Origin: Venturia oleaginea | Taxonomy: Eukaryota; Ascomycota; Dothideomycetes; Venturiales; Venturiaceae | Assembly: GCA_013176395.1 (NCBI GenBank) | Contig: JABMLP010000020.1 | Location: forward strand, 930,001-994,000 | DNA: 64,000 bases | Reading direction: 5' to 3' | Part shown: positions 1-8,795 of the stretch, in pieces | How positions within the stretch are numbered: position 1 is the first letter of the stretch | Layout: every line of letters starts with the position of its first letter | Made by a program: the position numbers and the translations under genes | Notes under the pieces: model-generated | Database searches by the model: none | Seen by the model: only the letters and a program-made list of their open reading frames with translations | What the model was told of the DNA's origin: nothing

Positions 1-1
1 A

Positions 2-877
2 GACTGGCCAACGCTACTACCTACGGCTATGTTAGCACTGAACAATCGTGACTCTTCAGTCACAGGGATGAGTCCATTCTATCTAACCCACGGCTACCAT
101 GCGGAACCAATCCAGAAAGTACAACGAATCTCACCCAGTAACTCACCAACAGCCGATGCCGAGACCTTTGTGCAACGAATAGAAGAGGCACAAGAATATG
201 CACAGGCAGCGATGGCCTGGTCCCAGCAGAAGATGGAGAACGACGCCAACAGGTCACGTCAAGCTGCCGAAACGTTAAAAAAGGGCGACAAAGTCTGGTT
301 GAACCTTAGGAATATCAATACTCCGCAGCTATCAAAGAAACTGTCGTGGACGCAAGCCAAATACACTGTCGAGAACCAGATCTCCCCGATGGTATACGAG
401 CTGGCTGACCTGCCAAGTGGTATCCATAACCGTTTCCACGTTGACCTACTCCGCCGAGCCGCAACCGACACACTGCCCTCACAAGAATCCGATGATACCC
501 AGCCGCCACCATTAGTGCCTCAAACCGAAGAAACAGAGGCTGAGTTTGAAGTAGAACGTATACTTCGCGCAGAGAAGAAACGGGTTGGGCGAGGCTGGGT
601 TCGTCAGTTATTAATCAAATGGAAAGGCTATGCAGATCCCGATTGGCAGCCACGTTCATTATTCACAGAAGTCGAGGACTTAGACCGCTTCGAGGCAGAG
701 TATGGCAAGGGCGACGGTGTCGGCGAAGATATAGGAGCTCAAACAGGGGCCCGAAGAAACCGAGTAGCGGTGGCCAGCGCCTTCGAATCTGCTACAAGCT
801 GGCAGAAGCGATGTATGGCGTTTGTCTGTTTGATTATCCCACCTACCACACCCTCTTTAGTCCTGCACACCCGGTAA
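2..877 (+). CDS. Ty3-type chromovirus polyprotein, C-terminal fragment (integrase end + chromodomain)
   Basis: The frame is already open at the left edge, so only the end of a pol polyprotein is present. It shows the end of an integrase core (ALNNRDSS..SPFYLTHGYH), an integrase C-terminal barrel (KKGDKVWLNLRNI, near 280-320), a proline-rich linker, and a chromodomain at about 545-710 (FEVERIL..LLIKWKGYAD..SLFTEVEDL). A chromodomain behind integrase defines the chromovirus branch of Ty3-type LTR retrotransposons and is known to steer integration to heterochromatin. The stop at 875-877 lies beside a polypurine tract and a 3' LTR, as expected for an intact 3' end. No stop interrupts the visible part. 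The last 50 or so residues after the chromodomain are not recognisable. Confidence 0.9.
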   Translation, partial: DWPTLLPTAMLALNNRDSSVTGMSPFYLTHGYHAEPIQKVQRISPSNSPTADAETFVQRIEEAQEYAQAAMAWSQQKMENDANRSRQAAETLKKGDKVWLNLRNINTPQLSKKLSWTQAKYTVENQISPMVYELADLPSGIHNRFHVDLLRRAATDTLPSQESDDTQPPPLVPQTEETEAEFEVERILRAEKKRVGRGWVRQLLIKWKGYADPDWQPRSLFTEVEDLDRFEAEYGKGDGVGEDIGAQTGARRNRVAVASAFESATSWQKRCMAFVCLIIPPTTPSLVLHTR

Positions 878-889
878 GGAGGGGGGTAA
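876..889 (+). other. Polypurine tract of the retrotransposon
   Basis: A purine run (aagga followed by six G, then taa) directly precedes the LTR start. This is the usual position of the plus-strand priming site of LTR retrotransposons. It overlaps the stop codon of the polyprotein. Confidence 0.65.
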
Positions 890-1068
890 TGTTATGGGCA
901 TGGCCCATGGTTGGTATAGGCTAAGAGCCTAAGCCTGATTGAGCCTAGTATAGAGAAAGAACCTCATTGAGGTTCTCTGTTTGTAGATACCTTCACTCTT
1001 TAACTGAATCTAAACAATCTTTGGCTACGAGTATGCTGCGTCTTTCCAGCTACCGTCCCGTAATAACA
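890..1068 (+). repeat. 3' LTR of the chromovirus (about 179 bp)
   Basis: The repeat begins TGTTATGGGC right after the polypurine tract and ends CCCGTAATAACA, giving TG..CA ends with a 5-bp inverted TGTTA/TAACA. Short LTRs are typical of fungal chromoviruses. The partner 5' LTR and the left target duplication lie outside the window; the right flank starts tcagc, which would be the target duplication. The LTR ends were inferred from the termini only, because no second copy is available for comparison. Confidence 0.7.
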
Positions 1069-1840
1069 TCAGCTCTACGGCTGAACATAGAAATACAAAA
1101 CACAATGATAGACATCATACATGTTTACATCACCTTGCGACCCTTACTGCAACAAATATCTGATAATAGTAATTTAATCATAACTGAAAAGAAGATCAAC
1201 TTCTTCCTCCCCCGATCCTATTAAACTTAAAGAATCCCAATTCAGATATCTCCAATTCACATTAAGCACTGTAAATCGAATAATCTTCTCTAATATAATC
1301 TCCCCCAAAATAATCTTTCTGGAATAGTAGTAGTAGTAGTATTAGCATCAGCGCAAAACCACCCCGCTCCACCACCCTCCTAGAACCACCCTCCATCCCC
1401 ATCCCCATCCCCAGCTCCGATATAAACCCCCACAAATCAATTATCTATTAGGAGTAATCATGAACCATATACCGTAGTAACACCAAGTATCGTTTCGAAA
1501 CTAATGTACCCCGCTCCCGCACGCCAGGTTCTCCACGATCTGATCGTGCCGTCGTTGCCGTTCTTACCGTTCTTGTTGTATCGTGGAGAGGAGAGAGGAG
1601 AGTGGTCTGCGTGGTCTAGTGTACTGCTAGCTAAGGAAACTGCGAAGGAAGGCCAGAATCGAGATTGAGATCTCGCTGATAAGTTTCTCGCGGATTGAAT
1701 TGTGGGATTGTTAGAATAAATCGATGTCGATCCTAACCTACGATCATCATATCACTTTTAATGGAAATCAGTATGGAAACATGGGTTCGATATGACGTTG
1801 ATTCCATGAAGCTATGTATAACTGACGGTTGGGGTATGTA
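1069..1840. other. Non-coding interval between LTR and MULE
   Basis: AT-rich sequence without a convincing gene. It holds a TAG microsatellite near 1325-1341 and a short ccccat repeat near 1393-1412. Confidence 0.5.
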
Positions 1841-1849
1841 TTTAATAAC
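1841..1849. repeat. Target-site duplication, left copy (tttaataac)
   Basis: The 9-mer tttaataac abuts the left end of the MULE and recurs exactly at 4818-4826 beyond the right end. Nine base pairs is the usual duplication length for Mutator-like elements. Confidence 0.85.
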
Positions 1850-1851
1850 CA

Positions 1852-1928
1852 GTTAATTGCCGTATGAACACATACATCAAAAAATCTAGCCAACACATAC
1901 ATCCAATTGCTAGGACATACATTGAAAA
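1852..1928 (+). repeat. MULE left terminal inverted repeat (77 bp)
   Basis: Begins GTTAATTGCCGTATG and ends acattgaaaa; its reverse complement matches 4738-4814 at every base I compared. Confidence 0.9.
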
Positions 1929-2307
1929 CTGCGCATACATTCGCATACATTCTAGACTGTGAATGTATGTATTAGCAATAAATTTTGTCTATGAATTTGA
2001 CCCACCTTTTGATGGCGACAACGTCGCAGTCGCAGTAAGTATACGCGCTATACCGCATGTAAATAGTATATAGAAGGCTTTTATTGTATTTTTGAGCAAT
2101 TCAGAGTCAGCTAATATCGTATTTATTAAACTACTCCAACAACCTCCCAACCTCCCTCCCTCCCTCCCTCTATTACAACCCCCGTCAACTCCGCTCTTCC
2201 TATCTACTTCCCTCACCTTGTACAAGCAGCTCCTGAATGATTTGGAGAGCCGCAGTGACGGCAATTGCCTTGTGAACGTTTCGGGCGTTTGTTGGAAGCC
2301 TGTAGTA

Positions 2308-4596
2308 TTAAAGTCTGAGTTTCTGCTGTATTGCGAGAGCGCTTCTTGGTAACTTTTGGTGGTAATGGCTCTTTCTGACTAACCTGAGTAGCCTTAATCT
2401 GTAGGAGCTCTTCAAGAGCATCGTCAGCATCGTCAAAGGCGGCTCATCTTCAGAAATCTCGGTGTTTTGGGCCTGACGAGAAGATATAATCTCATCGTAA
2501 GTAGCATCCATTTCGGCTTCAAGATCGTGATCAAATACCGCCGCTTCTTCGTCAGATTCCGAGTCGCTAGATGATGAAGACTCGTCTGAGATTTCGATGG
2601 TTTCATTACGCTTCCGGCGGCCTTTGGTTGCGGTTTTAGACGCTGCTTTTGATGATTTTTTACCCTGGGTTGATCGTTCAGCGGCCGTGGCTCCTTTGCG
2701 TTGAGAGTCCTTTCGAATACGGCTATTCACATTATGCTTGCGCATACGAAGATGCTTCGGACGTCCTGGCTTACGATTTGGCTCACTAGGGAGAGTTTGA
2801 CCATCTGGAATGAGATTCTTGATCAAAACTGGGCGTAGTGAGCCGCTGTAGGCTTTGCGGTATTGACTACGCTCGTAAATAGTAGAATAGCCGTCAGTAA
2901 ACACAATTTTGAGGTCGTATTTGAGAGCTAGAATGGCCGCAAAAACGTGAGCACATGGTAGACGATAGTCCTGCCATTCTAGGCAATCGCAGACTCCTTT
3001 ATCAAGGTCTACAACCCAGCCTGCAGCGCCGGGATACTCATGAAGCCTTACAAGGACTACCGTACGGCTAGAAGGGTAGCCAACCATTTTGCGACCAAGA
3101 TTGAGGCGATCGTGTTGATGTTGAGTCGCAAATTTGGTGAACTCCTTGCCGTAGAAGACCTCATTACCGTGATCAAATTGACTGCGCTTGAAGAAGAGCT
3201 GCATTTGCTTGGTCCAGATCGCCTCAAGCATATGAACTGGATTGAGCTGTCTCTCTTCACGTAATATGCTGTTCATTGACTCTCCAATGTTGGAAGTAGT
3301 ATGTCCATATCGAGGGTATTCCGTCAACGGCGCATATGCTTTACAGTAAGTCTTGCGATCACCAATGCCGTCAATGTAGTCAATCGCTGCGGGCGAGATT
3401 ACACGAATCTTTCCAATCAGCGCAGCGTGCTCACTCACAGTTTCGGCCTGCATCGCTTGCCGGAAGAGCGCTTCAATTAGTTTGCCGTAAGCGCTGGAAA
3501 CATTCTCTGCGAGATGCTGTGTACAGAAGTAGTGAAAGGTATAAGGTTCTGGGAAGTACTTCTTGATTGCAGGATCCAAACCTTTGCCGCGATCGGTGAT
3601 GATTGCGAAGCGCAGTGGTGAGTACGTCTCATCGCCTTCATTCTCATCTTCTTCATCAAGATATGGCTGGATAAGATTTACTTGAAGGAACTCTAAGAAC
3701 CAATTCCACCATTCTTTTGATTCTGAAGGCACAATTGCCCAAGCAAGGATAAGCGTCTTCTCATTATGGTCAATGGTTGTAGCAAGAACTAATATACCTC
3801 CGTATTTTGATGAGCAGTGTGCGCCATCCAAAACAAGAAATTTGCGATTTGCATGCCAGGTAATGATTGCAGCCGTTGGTAGCACTGCGGCGGCGAGGAA
3901 GACATTATTCTCTGCTCTCTTGAATCTGTAGAAGGCTCCATTGTATGTTCCGGCTTCTATAATTGTTTGGTAGATGTCGTTAGTGAAGCCGCTGCCTTCG
4001 AGTAGATTGCCGCGTTGTCGAAGATACGATAACATTGGTTTGATCAACTGAAATTGTATGTTTGAGTCTCCGTCAAGGTCTCGTAAAATAGCCGCCTTTG
4101 TGCGATGGGCTTGGCTGTACGAGAGAGTGATGCCAGCCTTCATACGAGCATTACTCTTTACGGCTTTTGGCTTAGTGGTTCTCTCGTTGGTGATAAGGTC
4201 TCCATTCAAGCGCTTTTGGTATGCAACACTATGAGGACGTCGCCAACCATAATGAGTAGAGACTGGACAGGTATGAGGTATGAAAATGCGTAAAGTTGGT
4301 CGAGGGTCGTCGCCAATGAAGGCAATGCGCGCCTTTAAGGTATTAGCAAAGGGCTGAATTGAGAGACTGAATAATACCTTAAAACCACAAGTCTCAGCTA
4401 TCTTTTGTCGACATTCTGCTGCCCAAAATTTGCCGTTTCCATTCAACACTTTGAAAGATTCGTGGGCTTCAATAATCGCATCTGTGACTGCATTTGCGCC
4501 GTGTTCCAGGGAGTCAAATTGCATACCAATGGTGAGGGATGGATAGGGAGGCCTATCTTCAGGCCCAGGGCTTTCGAATGACGATGTGCGAGGCAT
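2308..4596 (-). CDS. MULE transposase with SWIM zinc finger (frameshifted near its C-terminus)
   Basis: The chosen start is the ATG at 4596 (MPRTSSFESPGPED); the frame opens further upstream but without plausible protein. The MULE DDE domain shows D in LVLDGAH (about residue 255), D in IITDRGKG (about 332) and E in NIGESMNS (about 437). A SWIM finger follows (CDCLEW..LPCAHV, about 535-557), then an AT-hook-like KPGRPK (about 610) and an acidic serine tract. The open frame gives 762 residues. Near 2435-2440 the likely true frame shifts by one base: another frame continues as an alpha-helical segment and ends in a CCHC knuckle (CRHCGSPNH..C), stopping at 2213. The visible C-terminus is therefore probably out of frame. 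The enzyme excises and inserts the element. Confidence 0.88.
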   Translation of the reverse strand: MPRTSSFESPGPEDRPPYPSLTIGMQFDSLEHGANAVTDAIIEAHESFKVLNGNGKFWAAECRQKIAETCGFKVLFSLSIQPFANTLKARIAFIGDDPRPTLRIFIPHTCPVSTHYGWRRPHSVAYQKRLNGDLITNERTTKPKAVKSNARMKAGITLSYSQAHRTKAAILRDLDGDSNIQFQLIKPMLSYLRQRGNLLEGSGFTNDIYQTIIEAGTYNGAFYRFKRAENNVFLAAAVLPTAAIITWHANRKFLVLDGAHCSSKYGGILVLATTIDHNEKTLILAWAIVPSESKEWWNWFLEFLQVNLIQPYLDEEDENEGDETYSPLRFAIITDRGKGLDPAIKKYFPEPYTFHYFCTQHLAENVSSAYGKLIEALFRQAMQAETVSEHAALIGKIRVISPAAIDYIDGIGDRKTYCKAYAPLTEYPRYGHTTSNIGESMNSILREERQLNPVHMLEAIWTKQMQLFFKRSQFDHGNEVFYGKEFTKFATQHQHDRLNLGRKMVGYPSSRTVVLVRLHEYPGAAGWVVDLDKGVCDCLEWQDYRLPCAHVFAAILALKYDLKIVFTDGYSTIYERSQYRKAYSGSLRPVLIKNLIPDGQTLPSEPNRKPGRPKHLRMRKHNVNSRIRKDSQRKGATAAERSTQGKKSSKAASKTATKGRRKRNETIEISDESSSSSDSESDEEAAVFDHDLEAEMDATYDEIISSRQAQNTEISEDEPPLTMLTMLLKSSYRLRLLRLVRKSHYHQKLPRSALAIQQKLRL

Positions 4597-4737
4597 AATT
4601 GAGTGCGTAGTGTTGAGTTGTATTAAGTAAAAAATGTAGATATCAAAATGTGGTAAACAAAATTTAGAGTCACGTACGCGTGTTCGCGAAAGATGCACGA
4701 AATTGACCAATTAGAGCAATGTATGTATCAGCAATTT

Positions 4738-4814
4738 TTTTCAATGTATGTCCTAGCAATTGGATGTATGTGTTGGCTAGATTTTTTGATGTATGTGTTC
4801 ATACGGCAATTAAC
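4738..4814 (-). repeat. MULE right terminal inverted repeat (77 bp)
   Basis: Perfect inverted copy of 1852-1928, followed by cga and the 9-bp target duplication at 4818-4826. Confidence 0.9.
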
Positions 4815-4817
4815 CGA

Positions 4818-4826
4818 TTTAATAAC
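4818..4826. repeat. Target-site duplication, right copy (tttaataac)
   Basis: Exact match to 1841-1849 on the other side of the MULE. Confidence 0.85.
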
Positions 4827-4928
4827 AACAGCAAAACGTCGAATCTAGAGTGGAGACCACCAGACCCGTCATAAATCATGAACAACTCATGCGTCTCAAT
4901 ATACATTCCAATCCTTATCCATAATCCA

Positions 4929-6935
4929 CTAAATCTTCTCATTGCGTGCAATGCGATTGTTGTGGACAACAGAGCTCTTTCTGTGAGCAGTATGCTCCGC
5001 CTCAGAAAGAGATATGTGCCTATTGTCACCCCGAGCGTCCTGAACATCTTGGAAGCTGACAGTAGGAACGAAGCCCTTGGACTGCCATGCCTTACCAACC
5101 TTGGCGTATAACTCGTCGACTTGCTCGAGAGAAAGACCCTTGGTTTCGTAGATCATGGCCCAGACGAAGAAGATGCAGATGAAGCAGCATCCGCCCCAGA
5201 TGAAGAATACCTTGGATCCGATGTTGGCTTCGCCGGGACCGTCGCCGACGAGGTAGGGAGTAGCGTATGCGATGGCCCAGTTGAGAAGCCAGTTGGAGGC
5301 GGTGGTCATGGAGAGGGACTTGGCGCGAACCTTCAATGGGAAGATTTCACCCGTAACGACCCAAGCGACTAAGAGAGCTTGTTAGTAATTGGCCTTTATA
5401 GGAAGGGAATGAAGAGGTTAAACGTACCAGGACCCCAAGAGCATGCGAAGAAGAAAATGTAGATGCAGACGAATGCGATGAGAGCCTGCTGGGCAGGCAA
5501 GTTGTCGACGCCAGCGACGGTACCAGTAATTGCAACGATGAACTGGCACGCTGCCATTCCGATAGCACCGAAAAGGAGGAGATTGCGACGACCCCACTTC
5601 TCAACCATGTAGAGACCAGGGAGGGTGGATGCAACGTTGATACAGGAGGTGATCAAACTAATGGTGAAGCCGTTTGAGATTCCGGAGTTCTTGAAGAAAG
5701 ATGTACCGTAGTAGAAAATGAAGTTGACACCAGTAAGTTGCTGGAGAGATTGTAGCAGACAACCAGTCGCAAGGCGCTTTCCGAGAGTGCCCTTGAAGCA
5801 ATCGACGTAGGAGGCTTTCCCGAGAGAAAGTTCATACTCGTGGTTGGCAACAATCTCGCCAAGCTCTTCAATGACAGCTGGATGATCGACAGGAAGACGC
5901 CGGAGACGACCGAGAGAGCGAGCAGCTTGTTCTGGCTTTCCCTTCTTGATCAAAAAGCGGGGAGTCTCGGGTAGGATGAGCATGCCAATGATCAGAATAA
6001 GAGCCCAGGCGAATTGGATAGCGATTGGGATTCGATATGAACCACTGTCATCACGGTCCTTGGTAGCATTGTCAACAATAGCAGCCAATAGAAGACCAAC
6101 GGTGATGGCCAATTGGTAGCAACCAACGATAGCTCCACGAATCCATTTTGGGGCAGTTTCTGACTGATAGAGAGGAACTGTAAGGGTTAGCAAACAAGTC
6201 CATGCACCAATCTCGAGCGACACTCACTCAAAGCGGAGATCAATCCTACTCCGTATCCCGCGAAGAAACGACCAGCGGTGAACATTGGAATAGCGGTGGC
6301 AGCCGTCTGCAAGATGACTCCCAAGTTGAAGACGATGGCTGAAGAGAAGATTAAACCCCATCGACGACCGAGGAAATCACCAACTGGGGCTGCAGTGAGA
6401 GCCCCGAAGAAGGTACCAGCAGATAGGATGGACACGATTTGAGAGGATTGACTGGCGGAAACATCGGGAAGACCATCTACTCTGTTTGTGTAACCAGTGG
6501 AGAACTGTCTGCGCCAATATGGCATTGCAAGAATGCCACCAATAGTACCGGTATCGTAACCGAACTGGAAGATGTTAGTAAGTGTCATCTGCATTCTTTG
6601 CAAAGAACGCAATGCGGTCGTTAAGACGTTTCTCTTTTTACAGGACCTCCGAAATATCGGGGCTATATTCCAAAATAGACTTCCTCAATCTATGATCGAT
6701 GTTGATAATTTTCTGGCAATTCCATTCCGTATGTTTGCCAGAAAATTATCGATATCGATCCCAGATTGGATATGAGAACAGCAAGTTACCCATCGGAAGG
6801 ATTGAAATGATTAAAAAGACCTGCAAGGAATTATAGACTTACCAAAACGCCCCCAAAGGCGACGAATAATCCTACGAGGATAGCAGGCCAGGCAGAGCCT
6901 ACTGTGCCTTCAGGCTTCTTGAGCATGATACCCAT
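4929..6935 (-). CDS. Hexose (monosaccharide) transporter, MFS sugar porter family
   Basis: Four exons join in frame to 539 residues: 6935-6843, 6564-6228, 6177-5428 and 5368-4929. All introns are GT-AG. Sugar-porter signatures are present: FGYDTGTIGGI in the first helix, the RFFAGYGVGL..PLYQSE block, LPETPRFL in the central loop, and QQLTGVNFIFYYG in helix 7. About twelve membrane helices are expected, at the plasma membrane, importing glucose-type sugars by proton symport or facilitation. The C-terminal tail is short, so this is not a Snf3/Rgt2-type sensor. The first intron (277 nt) is far longer than the others (50-59 nt) and contains a strong hairpin. The MULE lies just beyond the 3' end. 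The exact sugar cannot be read from sequence. Confidence 0.92.
6685..6770. repeat. Imperfect long hairpin inside transporter intron 1
   Basis: Arms 6685-6719 and 6735-6770 are inverted copies of about 35 nt with roughly four mismatches and one single-base bulge, separated by a 15-nt loop. The centre of the stem (gataattttctggcaa) is perfect. It could be a small fold-back insertion or a hairpin RNA precursor; sequence alone does not decide. Confidence 0.7.
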
Positions 6936-8795
6936 GGTGAAGTATAATCGTTACAGAAAACGATATGTGAAGACAAATATGAATAAGTGGAGAGGAATAG
7001 GATTAGAAGCAATGAGAAACTTCCAAAGGCTGTTGATGATCTTTAAAATGAGGGGAGGAACAGCCGTTAAGTATCCAAGAATCCCCATGATAGACACATC
7101 TGGAGCTCGACATTTCGACGCACCCCAGGACGCCAATGACCGTCAAGCACGGGAGCAAAGGCTGGGGTATCGGGGTAAGCTTGTGGACTAACGCACGAAT
7201 TGAGGGTTGAGATGGCGCTAGACTGTAATCCGTCAGCGAGTCTCGGTAGTCCAGAGGCACAGTGAAGAAGCCAGAGCCAGTCTGTGATCCAAGGACCCTG
7301 CGGGGCGAAATCCTGGTTGCGGCTCGACTTCTGCAGATGCCCAATTTGCTGACCTCGACGACGCCCTGTCCAATCCGGGACCTGTGATTATTTTGTATCC
7401 AAAGCGACAGATTCGACTGCGTCTGGATGCTTTGTAGATGGTAGCGAACACGAACGTTGATTTTCATGACGCCACTGGTAGAATCAGCAGTTCGATATGC
7501 ATTTTCTAGGTATCCTTCATCGTATGTGAATGGAGGGCCTAGCGATGCTTAATTGAGAAGTCAGCTGGTAAGAAGCGAGGCGATCTCTGAACTCTGAAGC
7601 AATGAACTCGCGAGAAAGCATATGGAGGAAGATGCGAACGTGACAGAAGATGGAATGGAAACAGATTAGGTTCAACCTAAGATGCAGGTTAGCGAATATC
7701 TGACGGTCTAATTGGACATTCGCCTCTCAGGTTCGGGCGACGATGGCGGGAGAGAAAGAGGAGCAGACAATGCGAACGGTTAACGATGACCATGAATGAC
7801 CGAAGAGAGACCCGACGCGCATGGATTGTGGGGAGATTCTGGAAGAAGTGGTGTTCTAGCGTGTTGCTTCATAGAGCTTAGTCCGAGTATAGGCGAATCA
7901 CGAAAGAGGCACTGCGATGAAGCTTGCCACAAGAATCGCTGTGAGACTTGTGGCTGAAAGCTTGTGAAGCTGCTGGTTGAGGAATGACGCTTTGGGATCT
8001 CTTGCGTCTTGATAGCCTGCTAACGCTGCAGTCGCCTCATCTCCATGTCTATTTTACGATATGACCCACAGTGAAGCGACGCCATCTGGTCAGCCGTTCG
8101 CAGGCAAGCCATCGGCTGGAATGGCCTTTGTGCGGCGTCCACAGCTACATGGAACCCAGATCTGCTTGCTAATCGCGCACAGGTGTATAACGACGGCATT
8201 GGAGGCTTGCAGCCATCTGCACTAACAGTTTGAACATTAGAGTATTGTGACGATAGTGGAGCGGAGCGGAATAGAATAACAGGTCCACTTGGCCTCAAAG
8301 ACTCAAGTACAGTCGATATGGATGTCCTGTTCTCCACCCTCTGTGAACAATTTCCACCTCCTGTATCTGATAAAATCCTCAGGAAAGGGGACCGAGGAGT
8401 CTGATGGATGGTGGAGAGCCAAACAAAGGCGAAGCACTGGTATGGTAGAAAGACGCAAACGTCTCAGAGGCAACGAACAGAAGTGGCTTCTCGTAGTCTG
8501 TATGGATGATGCGAGCAAGAAACATGTCGATCCGAGATAGAGACACTCAATCCAAGCACTTCCAATCATACACCAGAAGGGCATATCAGAGTCGCTTCAG
8601 CTTGTCAGCTCATCATTGCTGTAAGATACCTGGTGCATATCTTGCATTTCCTAGCTATCGTATGCGCAGCTCAACATATTCGTCTTGAGCACGATCCGGC
8701 ATCATAGCTCTTGACAATGTATAGACACTCGCTCACGACAATTGTCCACAGCAAGAGTTTCCAAGGTGCACCGCATACTATATAGCATTTTAGCT
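6936..8795. other. Intergenic: transporter promoter side and NOP13 3' side
   Basis: No convincing gene. A 154-codon ATG frame on the minus strand (7467-7003) lies within the probable 5' leader or promoter of the transporter, but its composition is unlike a protein and I do not call it. The rest holds only short frames. Confidence 0.5.

Larger units (their letters stand above)
1850..4817. mobile_element. Mutator-like DNA transposon (MULE), near-complete, 2,968 bp
   Basis: The element has 77-bp perfect terminal inverted repeats (1852-1928 and 4738-4814), a 9-bp exact target duplication and one long transposase gene on the minus strand. The outermost two or three bases at each end do not match each other. 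Subterminal regions carry several copies of an acatacat motif in both orientations, possible transposase binding sites. Identical repeats and an exact duplication indicate a recent insertion. It landed between about 103 and 112 bp downstream of the stop codon of the hexose transporter, so it may sit in that gene's 3' UTR or terminator region. It resembles the Hop-type MULEs known from filamentous ascomycetes by domain content. Confidence 0.9.

Noticed and set aside
5330..5372. Possible frameshift in the last exon of the hexose transporter
   Set aside because: On recount there are three G, not four, at 5338-5340; all four exons then join in frame to 539 residues.
7003..7467. 154-codon minus-strand ATG frame upstream of the transporter
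   Set aside because: Composition is not protein-like, no family is recognised, and it lies in the promoter/leader region.
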